The notes under the pieces: model-generated
What the model was told of the DNA's origin: nothing
Database searches by the model: none
The model's input: the letters and a program-made list of their open reading frames with translations, nothing else
Made by a program: the position numbers and the translations under genes
Shown here: piece after piece, positions 53,317 to 63,905 of the stretch
Numbering within the stretch: the stretch's first letter is position 1
Layout of the letters: each line of letters begins with the position of its first letter
DNA from: Monoplex corrugatus
Lineage: Eukaryota; Mollusca; Gastropoda; Littorinimorpha; Ranellidae
Assembly (NCBI GenBank): GCA_030674185.1
Contig: CM060315.1
Coordinates: 89,750,137-89,814,136 of the forward strand
DNA: 64,000 bases
Direction of reading: 5' to 3'

Positions 53317-53581
53317 CTAGTCACTGGTGTCCATGTCGACCAGCTGCTGGTCCCCGCCGCTGGAGCGCTGGTCGTCCTCGTAGTCCCCTCCCTGAGACCT
53401 CATCTCTTCCTCCTGGTCCGTGGCGCTGTTGAAGCCTTTCTCCTCTTCGTCGTAGTTGCGGACCACTTTGCTGGAGGAGGAGCTCTTCTCCTCTCGCTTC
53501 TCCTTGCTGCTCTTCTTCTTCTCCTTCTTCTCCTTGCGGTCACGGCTCCTGCTCCTGTCCCGCTTCTTGTCTTTCTTGGAT
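53317..53581 (-). CDS. SREK1: SREK1-like terminal exon
   Basis: Acceptor gtgtttag|a at 53582, stop TAG at 53317-53319. Codes SKKDKKRDRSRSRDRK, a poly-Ser run, VVRNYDEEEKGFNSATDQEE and an acidic Gln/Asp tail to DMDTSD. Clearly more GC-rich than its flanks. Confidence 0.9.
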
Positions 53582-55347
53582 CTAAACACACACACAGACA
53601 CAAAACGACGGGTTAGAGGGGCAAGGCCACCTACCTCTAACTTTGCTTTCCAAGGGAAAACAGTGAAAAAGAAAAAGCAACAGGTAACAATTTCCAGAGA
53701 CCACATAACAACAAGTGCATGTAAACTTAACCCTTTGCCACCCTCAGCCTATCATTAGCATTGTACTTTGTAACCATGACAGCAAAGCAAAAATATAATC
53801 CTTTGATTCCCTAGCCCTATCCACCAGCTTCCTCAGGTGAGGGAGTAAAAGGGTTACATTTTTGCTGGTGGTGGACAGGGTGTTGGAGTCAAAGGGTTAA
53901 GTGTCCACATGCATTTTTAAAAAATACTATGTACTATGTACAAAAAAATACGTGAACAGCATCACTGTTCAGTTCTGTGCCGTTTTTCTTTGTTGGTTCC
54001 TCCCCCGCCAACTTTGAATCTGACTCATGCATTTCTCTACCGACTGAAGCCATTTTGCAGAAGCACTTATGGTTATTCTCACAACTTGTCATGCCGAGAG
54101 TTTTTTGTTATTGGTGTTTAAAGCCCAGCCAACTGCGTACAGCCATATCAGGGCTATAACCATTTCAAAACACATACAAAACTTCAACAGGAAAAAACAA
54201 GAAAGAAAATTAAAAACATATATCAATGCATTAGCGATAATCCAAGGACATGCCCCTAGTGTTGACCACTCCGTCCAATTTATTGTACAGGGGATTTAAA
54301 CAACACACCTGAATACAAATTTAAGCATACCTAAGGACAATAAAACATATAAAAAATGGGTATAAATTACCTAAAATTGCTTCTGCATATCTCACCTCCC
54401 TAGAGCTAAACATGCACTTAATACATGTTCCCAATTATCAATCCTAAGAGAAATTATGAAAGACTTTATCGAACACATACAGGTGAGTGGACCAGCAAGG
54501 CAGAAAATGATAGGAAGAAATGACAGAAAGCACAAGGAACATGGCAAAAACAAAGACAGTGATAGAAAAATTTCTAGCACAGAATTTCCAGAAGATGGGG
54601 GGGATACCGTTTATACTGAAAGAGCCCCTAGCATTCCCACAGGGGACTGTCAGGAGTTTAGAAGAAACTGTGTGCACAAACAGCCAACAAGAGTGTGAAC
54701 AACTGAATCAATGCATGTGTTAATTTCATTTTGTTTTTTTGTTTTTTTCTCCAGGACAATCAGAAAACAGAGCAATACGATGAAAAAACCAGAGATCAAG
54801 GCAAAGGTCCCTAACATCAGAGCTGCTCTGCCGAATCAGAGCAGCTGGCATCTCTGTAAAGAGACTGATCCTGATCCTGTTTACCCCCTGGATAAGCTCT
54901 CTGCAATATGTGTTTCCATCTTTTTTTTTCTTTTTCTGTCTTAACCTTTTGACTCCTGCACCCTGTCCACCAGCATCCTGCACTGTCAACCATGCTGGCA
55001 AGGCAAAAACTTAAAGACGCTGGTGGATAGGGTGAGGGAGGCAATGGGTTAAGTTTTCGCAGCTGGTGGATATGGTGCATGGGTCATAAGGTTAACCCTT
55101 TGACTCCCACAATTGCAAAAACTTCACTTTTTGAATCCCTCACCCTATCCACTAGCTTCCTGCAGGAAGCTGGTGGATAGGGTGAAGGGACAGGGTGAAG
55201 GAGTCAAAGGGTTAAGTTTTTTGCTTTGCTAGCCTGGCTGACAATGCAGGATGCTGATGGACAGGGTGCAGGAGTCAAAGAGTTAACACTAATCCTGAAA
55301 TTTGCAGATTAGACTATATATCTATGTATCTGTGTGTGTGTGTGTGT

Positions 55348-55400
<53 letters not shown>

Positions 55401-55509
55401 GTGTGTATGTTGTGTGTGTGGTGTGGGGTGTGTGTGTGTGTGTGTGGTGTGTGTATGTGGTTGTGTGTGTGTGTGTGTGTATGTGTGTGTGTGTGGGGTG
55501 TATGTGTGT

Positions 55510-55560
<51 letters not shown>

Positions 55561-55572
55561 TGTGTGTGTGTG

Positions 55573-55607
<35 letters not shown>

Positions 55608-55616
55608 TGTGTGTTG

Positions 55617-55649
<33 letters not shown>

Positions 55650-58600
55650 TGTGTGTGTTGTATGTGTGTGTTTTGTGGTGGGATGTGTGTGTGTGTGTGA
55701 TGGTGTGTGAGTGTGTGTGTGTTGTTGTGGAGCCTAACTTACCTAAAACTGCTCTGCACATCACATTTCCTTACAGCCAGAAATGCAGTCAACACAGTCA
55801 GGTACCCAATTATCAATCCTAAGTATGTAAGGTTTTACAGAACACATACAGGTGAATGGACCAGCAAGGCAAAAAATGAGAAAGGAAGAAATGACAGAAG
55901 GCAAAGGAACAAAGCAGAAACAAAGAGAGTGACAGAAAAAGACAAAATTTTTCGCACAGAATTTAGGGACACAATTCGTACTGAAAGAGCCTTTGGCATC
56001 CCCACGGGAGTAATGTCTGCATTATACACTACGACACCTGTCCCTGGCATCCCCACAGGAGTAATGTCTGCATTATACACTACGACACCTGTCCCTGGCA
56101 TCCCCACAGGAGTAATGTCTGCATTATACACGACACCTGTCCCTGGCATCCCCACAGGAGTAATGTCTGCATTATACACTACGACACCTGCCCCTGGCAT
56201 CCCCACAGGAGTAATGTCTGCATTATACACTACGACACCTACCTATGACGAGATCCACTTCGGGAACGGCGAGGGCTTCGTGCCTTCTTCTTTTTCCTGC
56301 AAACAAATAAAATCAACTGTTTACATACGATCAAAATTACGGCACTACAACAGATCTGTTTATATACAATCAAAATTACGGCACTACAACAGATCTGTTT
56401 AAATATGATCAAAATTACGACATTACAACAGATCAACTATATCAATATGACCAGAATTACCGTATTGGAACATCAACTCAGAGTTCTCAACCCTTTCTGT
56501 AAAAGCAAAGATGTGACAACAAGAATTGGCACCGCAAAACACAAAATGGTCCAGTAAAACAACGTATGGACAGACAGAGGGCTTCCCAACGATTTAAAAG
56601 CAAGAATCCTGAAAATTTTGATTTGGCCTGTTTTAATGTACGGTTGCGAAGCCTGGACACTAAGAAAAGACAAAGAAAATAAAATCAATGCAGCAGGAAT
56701 GTGGCTCTGCAGACAACTTCTCAGAGTCAAATGGACAGACAGAACAACAAACGATAGCATGTTAAAGGAACTGAAAGTCAGGCACCAGCTGCTGACAGAG
56801 ATCAACAAAAGAAAGCAGAAATATGTAGGCCATGGGATCAGAAACACCAAAACATATCTATAACTGAAACTTCCCTGCTGCTGTGTCCAATGTGAGAAAT
56901 TAATTAAGAATCAACTTGAAGAAAAGAAAGTTAACTTATTTTCTCACATTGGACCCAGCAGCAGGGAAGTTTCAGTCTTTTTCTCATAATTTTTGTATCT
57001 GATGTTTGTTTGTTTGTAATCTTACGCTTGACAAAGGCCAGTTGGCCAAAAAATCTGCGCCTGTTTTGTTGTCTTGTTGTGTTACATATGTGTTCGTATT
57101 CTTCTTTCGCGGTTTTTCTGGTTCCTGTTTGCTTGAACACGGGCAGTCACACTTGTTTTGGATTTCATATAACACTATCAGTATAAAAAAAACCTCAGGT
57201 GAATACTTACTGAGGGGTACGGGAGCGACGTGGACTTCGGGACTTGCTGCGTCGTTTCCGGGGACTCACGCTCCGGCGGCGAGATCGCACGGGACTGCGA
57301 GACGGACTGCGCTTGCGATTGCGCACAGGGCTGCGGGACAGGCTCTTCCTGCGACGCACGGGGCTAGGGGATCGATCCCTGCAAAAATAAAATCCCCTGG
57401 AATTAATTCAGATACAATGCTAGAGGACGAGTCATTTCTACAGCTGTTGTGATGTAAGGGAATTAATCCTTCAATCTTTTCACTCCCTCACTTTGTCCAT
57501 CAGCTCCCTGCAGAAAGCTGCTGGACAGGGTGAGGGACTTAAAGGGTTAATCAAAGAAGAAAGAATAAAAAGACGGGAGTCATGACACAAAGAAATCAGA
57601 CAAAAAATGAACAAAAATACTAGCACCCTGGCCACATTGAAGAAAGTCACCCTGGGCATATACAAAGAGATGTGTTGTGATGCACAGAAATTTGTTCCAT
57701 GACAATACATGTTGGCATTAGCCCACGTCAAAATAAAACCCAAAAAATGGAACACAGCCTCTCTCCCTCAAAGAATTTCTCAGAGCAGAGTTGATGGTGA
57801 GGAGAGTGGCTGAGAGTGATGTGGGGGGGGGGGGGATGGGGGTGAAGTGATGAGGGAGATACACACTGACTGATAAAACTAATCCACCTTTACACATGAA
57901 ATGCTTGACACGTGGAAGTGCAAATTACACAACAATGTGATAACAACCAGAGAGTGAAGTGACTGCCCAAGGAAAAAACAAATCCTGAAATCATCACAAC
58001 ATCATAAGGATGAGAAGATGTTAGCAGCTGATGTTGTGTTGTAAAGGTGTATATTCATTTGCGAGTAGATGAAAAGACACTGGATATTAGCAGCCTGATG
58101 TTGTGTTGTAAAGGTGTTATATTCAGTTGCGAGATAGACTGAAAAGACCTGTGATATTAGCAGCCTGATGTTGTGTTGTAAAGGTGTTATATTCAGTTTG
58201 CGAGATAGACTGAAAAGACACTGTGATAGGCTGACATGACATTGTGACACCTACCCTTCTTGCTTTTAAATCCAATTTAAAAACCCACCTCTTTTCCCTG
58301 ATAATGAATTCTGCAACTCCCCCAGTTTGTGAAGGTCTTTATCGTATATTGCATGTAGTCCACATTGTCTGGTCCACATATGTCTGGTGCATGATTTGAA
58401 TTATCAAGATTTGATGCCATATAACGGTAATTATCATCATTATTATGATGCTCAGTCTCAAAAATTTTTGTTTGTTTGTTTTTACTGAATCATGCACCAA
58501 TTTCCTATTTTTACAGAACTGATACACAGCACACAACGACACCGGACAGTTGAATGCCGGCATTTCTGGCTCCATCAGCTATTTGACTGTAACATTCAGT

Positions 58601-60628
58601 GGTGATTGTCGCTATCAGTTGTCTCTTTCATGGAGCAACAAACGGTCAAAGGGAAACAACTGTTGTATGGCTGAAAAGCTCTGGCACTGGCCAGTAATGT
58701 AATACTTCCCACAGCGATAACACAGCATTTCTGTTTATTCACTGCCCCGAGTCCACATTTCTCCATGCGTGGATGTACCATCAGCTTCAAAGGGGATAAA
58801 AGAAAACAAAAATGGTAAAAATCAACTGTCACTAAACACATATCAACTGTCACTAAACACATATCAACTGTCACTAAACACATATCAACTGTCACTAAAC
58901 ACTATCAACTGTCACTAAACACATATCAACTGTCACTAAACACATATCAACTGTCACTAAACACATATCAACTGTCACTAAACACATATCAACTGTCACT
59001 AAACACATATCAACTGTCACTAAACACATATCAACTGTGGCAAATGAATAGTGATACTGGAATTATGTTAGCATTATCAAACACTATCACAGTGAACACA
59101 AACCACTTTCTGAATGATACTCCAAACGTAGTGTCAAACCATATCTAACTGTGCCTGAGGTATCCATTATTTTCAGGAATTCTGTTTGTCATTCAGTGCT
59201 GAGTATCCATTATTAACCCAGGAATTACTGTTGTCATTTCAGTGCTGAGTATCATTATTATCATGGGAATTTCTGTTTGTCATTATTCAAATGCCTGAGG
59301 TATCCATTATTACCCAGGGAATTTCAGTACATTTTCAGGCCCGAGATCCTATTTTATCCAGGAATTGTTATCATTTCAAGGCCTGAGGTATCCATATTTA
59401 ACCAGGGGAATTTCTGTTTATCATTTCAGGCCTGAGGTATCCATTATTTGTCCAGGGGAATTTCTGTTTATCATTTTCAGGGCCTGAGGTATCCATTATT
59501 TTCCAGGGAATTTCTGTTTATCATTTTCAGGGCCTGAGGTATCCATTATTTATCCAGGGAATTTCTGTTTATCATTTTCAGGGCCTGAGGTATCCATTAT
59601 TTATCCAGGGGAATTTCTGTTTATCATTTTCAGTGCCTGAGGTATCCATTATTTACCAGGGGAATTTCTTTTATCATTTTCAGTGCCTGAGGTATCCATT
59701 ATTTACCAGGGAATTCTGTATCATTTCATGCTGAATTTGTTATCATTTTCAGTGCCTGAGGTATCCATTATTTATCCAGGGGAATTTCTGTTTATCATTT
59801 TCAGGCATGTCGATGAGCACCTTGCTTGTTACCAGAGTTCTTTCTAATCTTGTTCATTTTCTACAAGAGTATGTCTATACCATTTCTACACCAACACAGA
59901 TCTTTGTTTAGCGTAAATTGACCTGCTCTGTGGAAATGTTTGAAAAAATGTTTGAAAAATGTCATCACAGGCCCCCACACAGCCAAGTGGGCTGTGTAAC
60001 AGTCTGTCAAAATGTTGTCTGCAGCCATGTAAATACTGTGCCCAGGGGGAATACAAAAATATACAAAACATTTTTCCTTCAGCTGCCTTTGATGAAAGAA
60101 CAAAAAAAGTAAAAAAAACAAAAGGATAATTTAACAAAGCTGCAAACAGAAGAAGAGAGATTGTGGTCAGAGAAAAAAAAATCAGATAACTCCTGTAATA
60201 AGACCAACAAAATATTTGTATCATTACAAAACACTTGTATGATTACGATAATAAAACAAATTTTCGTATGACACTACAATCACGGAAACATTTCTACGAT
60301 CGCAACCAACAAAATGTTTGTATCATTAATCAAACAAAACTTCCACATGATTACGACCCAAGAAAATGCTCATATAAACAACAACAAAAGTTCACACAAT
60401 TGCCACCACAAAAATTCATACAGTCCATATGATCACTTCCCTCAATCCTGACGGACTAAGGAAATCGTGCACTGGAGAGACCCCAGGGCACAACAGCCTG
60501 GGCAGACACCACACAACAGTTTGGACGATACACTCAAACAACAAACCATGACGACAAGACACAGAGAGGAAAAGTGGGAGGCGAGGAGTTACCTCTGTTT
60601 ACTGGCTTTCTTGTCCTTGTTGGTCTCA
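53317..60628 (-). CDS. SREK1: SREK1-like SR-rich splicing regulator, C-terminal part (four exons, 5' end off-window)
   Basis: Joining 60628-60593, 57378-57211, 56296-56243 and 53581-53317 gives a continuous frame. It contains ETNKDKKASKQR, an RS domain (RDRSPSPVRRRKSLSRSP, SRSPVRSRRRSVSPRKRR, KARSPRRSRSGSRHR), a Lys/Glu/Arg stretch (KKDKKRDRSRSRDRKEKKEK), then KVVRNYDEEEKGFNS and the C-terminus MDTSD. The DYDEEE.G..S block and an acidic end in M-D-x-S-D resemble vertebrate SREK1, a nuclear regulator of alternative splicing; RS domains mediate contacts between splicing factors. All three visible introns are GT-AG and in phase 2. The RNA-recognition motifs expected upstream are not in the window. 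Another RS protein such as SRSF11 is the main alternative, but the tail favours SREK1. Confidence 0.8.
53727..53900 (-). mobile_element. PAL element, diverged (Y-core-X)
   Basis: ttaaccctttgccaccctca, Y-like spacer aaccatgacagcaaagcaaa, damaged core (ccaccagcttcctcaggtga), X-like spacer, end gagtcaaagggttaa. Lies in the last intron of the SREK1-like gene. Confidence 0.8.
54108..54655 (-). repeat. R1 repeat, near full length
   Basis: Minus-strand copy: tttaaagcccagccaactgc at its 3' end, cctaaggacaataaaacata in the middle, agcacagaatttccagaaga and gagcccctagcattcccaca at the 5' end. It has the empty-site sequence for the MITE at 51.6 kb (tattgtacaggggattta). Confidence 0.85.
54941..55096 (-). 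mobile_element. PAL element (Y-core-X), core reduced
   Basis: ttaaccttttgactcctgca, Y spacer cactgtcaaccatgctggca, half core (aaagacgctggtggataggg), X spacer ttttcgcagctgg, decayed end. Confidence 0.8.
55093..55286 (+). mobile_element. PAL element (X-core-Y)
   Basis: gttaaccctttgactcccac, short X spacer, core centre cttcctgcaggaag with a partly duplicated right arm (gggtgaagggacagggtgaa), Y spacer, end gtcaaagagttaac. Confidence 0.85.
55325..55728. repeat. (TG)n microsatellite, 0.4 kb
   Basis: Long interrupted TG tract inside the last intron of the SREK1-like gene. Cys/Val-rich or His/Thr-rich frames are spurious. Confidence 0.97.
55740..56020 (-). repeat. R1 repeat, partial
   Basis: ccaattatcaatcctaagta, cagaacacatacaggtgaat, ggaccagcaaggcaaaaaat, then the R1 5' end (gcctttggcatccccacggg), which passes into the next array. 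Confidence 0.8.
55985..56240 (+). repeat. 51-bp minisatellite, 5 units, abutting an SREK1-like exon
   Basis: Unit cctgtccctggcatccccac, aggagtaatgtctgcattat, acactacgaca. It grew from the R1 5' end (ggcatccccacgggag). The last unit supplies the intronic side of the donor of exon 56243-56296. Confidence 0.95.
56243..56296 (-). CDS. SREK1: SREK1-like 54-nt RS exon
   Basis: Acceptor tttgcag|g, donor catag|gtaggt. Codes KKKKARSPRRSRSGSRH between two split codons. Length is divisible by three and both neighbouring introns are phase 2, so skipping it keeps the frame. Confidence 0.9.
   Translation of the reverse strand, partial: EKEEGTKPSPFPKWISS
56315..56440 (+). repeat. About 40-bp tandem repeat, 3 units
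   Basis: caatcaaaattacggcacta, caacagatctgtttatata. It starts about 20 bp from the exon above. Confidence 0.85.
56480..56862 (+). pseudogene. LINE-B fragment
   Basis: [56 protein letters not shown] more diverged relative of the other LINE-B pieces, antisense to the host gene. Confidence 0.85.
56935..57175 (+). repeat. R6 repeat
   Basis: gcagcagggaagtttcagtc, cgcttgacaaaggccagttg, ctggttcctgtttgcttgaa, gggcagtcacacttgttttg. The reverse-complemented start (gaaacttccctgctgctg) also lies at 56870-56890, so the left side forms an inverted repeat. Confidence 0.8.
57211..57378 (-). CDS. SREK1: SREK1-like 168-nt RS exon
   Basis: Acceptor tttttgcag|g, donor cctca|gtaagt. Codes DRSPSPVRRRKSLSRSPV, NRKRSPSRSPVRSRRRSV and SPRKRRSKSRSPRRSRTP: a dense RS domain with SPxR repeats. 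Length is divisible by three. Confidence 0.9.
57475..57550. mobile_element. PAL core hairpin only
   Basis: cttttcactccctcactttg ... ctccctgcagaaagc ... gggtgagggacttaaagggt: an isolated core without spacers. Confidence 0.8.
57552..58015. other. No gene recognised (intron)
   Basis: No exon or recognised family. A G run lies at 57825-57834. Confidence 0.45.
58016..58235 (+). repeat. About 69-bp tandem repeat, 3 units
   Basis: gatattagcagcctgatgtt, gtgttgtaaaggtgttatat, tcagttgcgagatagactga, aaagac. Confidence 0.9.
58240..58810. other. No gene recognised (intron)
   Basis: No convincing exon on the minus strand between the 69-bp and 21-bp repeats. Confidence 0.45.
58815..59037 (+). repeat. 21-bp minisatellite, 11 units
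   Basis: Unit atcaactgtcactaaacaca plus t; one unit lacks two bases. Confidence 0.97.
59140..59812 (+). repeat. About 52-bp minisatellite, about 12 units
   Basis: Unit gcctgaggtatccattattt, atccaggggaatttctgttt, atcattttcagg. Left units are eroded by small deletions, right units are cleaner. On the host (minus) strand each unit is purine-rich. Confidence 0.93.
59815..60590. other. No gene recognised (intron)
   Basis: AT-rich intron of the SREK1-like gene with a weak acatttctacgatcacaacc-like degenerate repeat at 60230-60420. Confidence 0.45.
60593..60628 (-). CDS. SREK1: SREK1-like 36-nt microexon
   Basis: Acceptor gtgttcag|t, donor cagag|gtaact. Codes ETNKDKKASKQ between split codons, in phase with the next exon. 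Divisible by three. Confidence 0.75.
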
Positions 60629-60814
60629 CTGAACACAGACAAAAAAAACCAAAACACACAACTGCGATCACTGCTCTTTGCTAACCAACGCCACACACAT
60701 CCACACAGCAAAAAATCAAAACACACGGTGCAGCTATTTCTTGTGCTCACCGCTTTGAAACAACAAGGTACGATACGCATGCATCCACAGATGCGTACGC
60801 ACGCACGTGTAGGT

Positions 60815-60871
60815 ACACACACACAGACATACAGTTACACACATGCATGCATGCATGCGCACACACACACG

Positions 60872-60915
<44 letters not shown>

Positions 60916-61004
60916 CGCGCGCGCTCGCGCACCACACACACACACACACACGCACAACACACACACACAACACACACCACACACACACACACAAAAACAC
61001 ATTG

Positions 61005-61086
<82 letters not shown>
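60815..61086. repeat. (CA)n microsatellite with CATG and GCGC blocks
   Basis: CA tracts interrupted by catgcatgcatgcatgcg, gcgcgcgcgctcgcgc and acacattgcacgcgcgcgca; the longest pure run is about 61015-61085. Confidence 0.97.
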
Positions 61087-61089
<3 letters not shown>

Positions 61090-61090
<1 letters not shown>

Positions 61091-61535
61091 CTTGGCTAAA
61101 TGGTACGGTTTAACAGTAATACAAACTGAGGAAGCAGGAGAGGGGGGGGGGGGGGTGGATACCAGCAAATCTAAAAAGACATCAGCGAATCTATCTGGAA
61201 TTGTTTAAAAAAAAAAGACAATAATTAAAACAAAAATAAGGACAGGAAAAAAACAAAAAGACGACAGAAATTTTACCTACGTGAACTCTCAACAATAACA
61301 CTTCATTCTAATTACATGTACTCTTTTTCCCATCCAAAAATTAAAATTACAAAATAAATAAACCGACAAATGAAAAGAGAAAAATTAAACAGCTTTGTCA
61401 AGTCATCTCAATCCAAACCAGAAGTCCACATCATAATCACTATCATCCCCACACCCATCATCACAGCACTGTGATAGAACTGTCCCTGATTCTGTGGGCC
61501 TTCATGTCCTGCTGTCATGGTCACCTCAGTTTCCA
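61090..61535. other. No gene recognised
   Basis: A-rich; a G run at 61143-61155. A tiny open stretch before a gtaaaa donor near 61277 (-) was considered and not accepted. Confidence 0.45.
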
Positions 61536-61539
61536 TGGG

Positions 61540-62912
61540 TATGGAGATATGTTGGAGAGCTGTAATGACCGGTGTGGTGGTCGTGACACAGGATGTGTTG
61601 GAGAGCTGTAATGACCGATGTGGGGGTCATGACACAGGTGTGTTGGAGAGCTGTAATGACCGGTGTGGGGGTCGTGACACAGGAGATGTGTTGGAGAGCT
61701 GTAATGAGTGGTGTGGGGGTAGTGACACAGGAGATGTGTTGGAGAGCTGTAATGACCGGTGTGGGGGTAGTGACACAGATGTGTTGGAGAGCTGTAATGA
61801 CCGGTGTGGGGGTCATGACACAGGAGATGTGTTGGAGAGCTGTAATGACCAGTGTGGGGGTCATGACACAGGAGATGTGTTGGACAGCTGTAATGACAGG
61901 TGTGGGGGTCGCGACACAGGAGTTTTGTTGGTGAGCTGAAATGAGCAGTGTGGGGGTAGTGACACAAGGTGTGTTGGAGAGCTGAAATGAATGGTGTGGG
62001 GATAGTGACACAGGAGGTGTGTTGGAGAGCTGAAATGAGTGGTGTGGGGATAGTGACACAGGAGGTGCGTTGGAGAGCTGTAATGAGTGGTGTGGGGGTA
62101 GTGACACAAGAGGTGTGTTGGACAGCTGACATGAGTGGTGTGGGGATAGTGACACAGGAGGTGCGTTGGAGAGCTGAAATGAGTGGTGTGGGGATAGTGA
62201 CACAGGGTGTGTTGGAGAGCTGAAATGAGCGGTGTGGGGATAGTGACACAGGAGGTGTGTTTGAGAGCTGAAATAAGCGGTGTGGGGGTAGTGACCAGGA
62301 GGTGCGTTGGAGTGCTGAAATGAGCGAGGGTAGTGACACAGGAGGTGCATTGGAAAGCTGAAATGAGCAGTGTGGGGTAGTGACACAGGAGGTGTGTTGG
62401 AGAGCTGAAATGAGCGGTGTGGGGGTAGTGACACAGGAGGTGTGTCGGAGAGCTGAAATGAATGGTGTGGGGGTAGTGACACAGGAGGTGTGTTGGACAG
62501 CTGAAATGAGTGGTGTGGGGGTAGTGACACAGGAGGTGTGTTGGAGAGCTGAAATGAATGGTGTGGGGGCTAGTGACACAGGGTGTGTTGGAGGGCTGAA
62601 ATGATGGTGTGGGGGTAGTGACACAGAGGTGTGTTGGAGAGCTGAAATGAGCGGTGTGGGGGTAGTGACACTGAGGTGTGTTGGAGAGCTGAAATGAGCG
62701 GTGTGGGGGTAGTGACACAGGAGGTGGTTGGAGAGTTGAATGAGTGGTGTGGGGGTAGTGACACAGGAGGTGTGTGGACTGCCGAAATGAGTAATTTGGA
62801 GATAGTGACACAGGAGATGTGTTGGAGAGCTGAAATGAGTGGTGTGGGGGTTAGTGACACTGGAGGTGTCTTGGAATGTTGAATGAGTGGTGTGGGGGTA
62901 GTGACACAGGCG
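61540..62912 (+). repeat. 48-bp minisatellite, about 28 units
   Basis: Unit ggaggtgtgttggagagctg, aaatgagtggtgtgggggta, gtgacaca. Units left of 61930 carry taatgaccggtgtgggggtc variants and form a separate subfamily. Period 48 is divisible by three, so both strands show frames of up to 477 codons without real coding signal. Confidence 0.97.
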
Positions 62913-62914
62913 AG

Positions 62915-63785
62915 GTGCAAAAATGACAACAATAAAAAATAAACCTACACACAAACATTATTGTGTTTTCTGATACAAATGCATTGAAATTAAAGGAGAT
63001 TAAAAAAAAAAAAAGATAAGCACAAGTCCAAAGTGGAAAAAAAGACAATGAAATAATACAAACATTAAATATTGAAAATGATGAAATTAACCGTCAAACC
63101 ATAGAAACAATCTCTCAATCTTTGGACACGTCTAGTGTCAAATATGGTCTTGAAAACAGACCAATCATACAAAACTCGCCCATTCCTTCAAATCATCGCA
63201 AGTTCCCTTTTCACAAACATAACTTTAAATATTATGCTGCTACAGCATAGAAACACTTCAGTTTGCGTCTTATAATTAAGATGAACCCACAAAATCAAAA
63301 AGTTATTTAGTATACGCCTACATACACGTACACACTCACACAGCTACCTTATCGTTTTCACTTTTGCTCAAGACCAAATCACAGCTTTTCAATAATTTCA
63401 CACGCTTTACAATGAAACTGTCATGCATATCAAAAAGCCAAAATAATCACAGCACATAAGTCTAGGCACGGTGACACCGGGCAAAATCTTACCAAACTAA
63501 CAACTTTGCACCAGACTGCCCTTGTAATTCAGTTTTCACAGACCCACCCACCCAGAAATTCACCATCAAACCCACAGCCAGACAGTCCATCAAAATCATA
63601 CACAATTACACTGCTCACAAATCATTTTGTGACACCTACTTTCAAAAACATAAAAATAGATTCAAAGAGCACATACAAGACAAGACAGGTGCAAATTTTC
63701 AGCCAAGAAGACTTTGTCAAATGTATACGAAAGATGATAACAAATTAATCTTTCAATACAAAAAACAGTGCAAAAAATAAGTTTC
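62915..63785. other. No gene recognised
   Basis: AT-rich, no convincing exon. A short R6-like piece (gacaagacaggtgcaaattt, tcagccaa) lies at 63678-63706 in reverse orientation. Confidence 0.45.
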
Positions 63786-63905
63786 CACGTTTGCCAAAGG
63801 CCAGTTGGCCAGAAATTTGCACCCGTCTTGTTTCGTTATACCAAATACACAATCTGAGTCTATTTTTTGTGTTTCTGATTCCTACTAATTTAACACTGGC
63901 ATCAG
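63786..63905 (+). repeat. R6 repeat, partial
   Basis: cgtttgccaaaggccagttg, gccagaaatttgcacccgtc, ttgtttcgttat, then a decayed tail. Confidence 0.65.

Noticed and set aside
53400..53603. Alternative minus-strand frame over the SREK1-like last exon (Arg-rich)
   Set aside because: It is the +1 frame of the same exon; only the chosen frame joins the upstream exons in phase and ends in the family-like acidic tail.
61270..61290. Possible microexon of the SREK1-like gene (minus strand, ending cgtag|gtaaaa)
   Set aside because: No convincing acceptor or reading-frame continuity; too short to judge by eye.
61521..62954. 477- and 334-codon minus-strand frames
   Set aside because: They arise from a 48-bp period with no stop in the unit; length follows copy number, not coding constraint.
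63350..63385. Possible exon coding KSENDK before gtagct (minus strand)
   Set aside because: The phase does not fit the 36-nt exon and the acceptor is poor.
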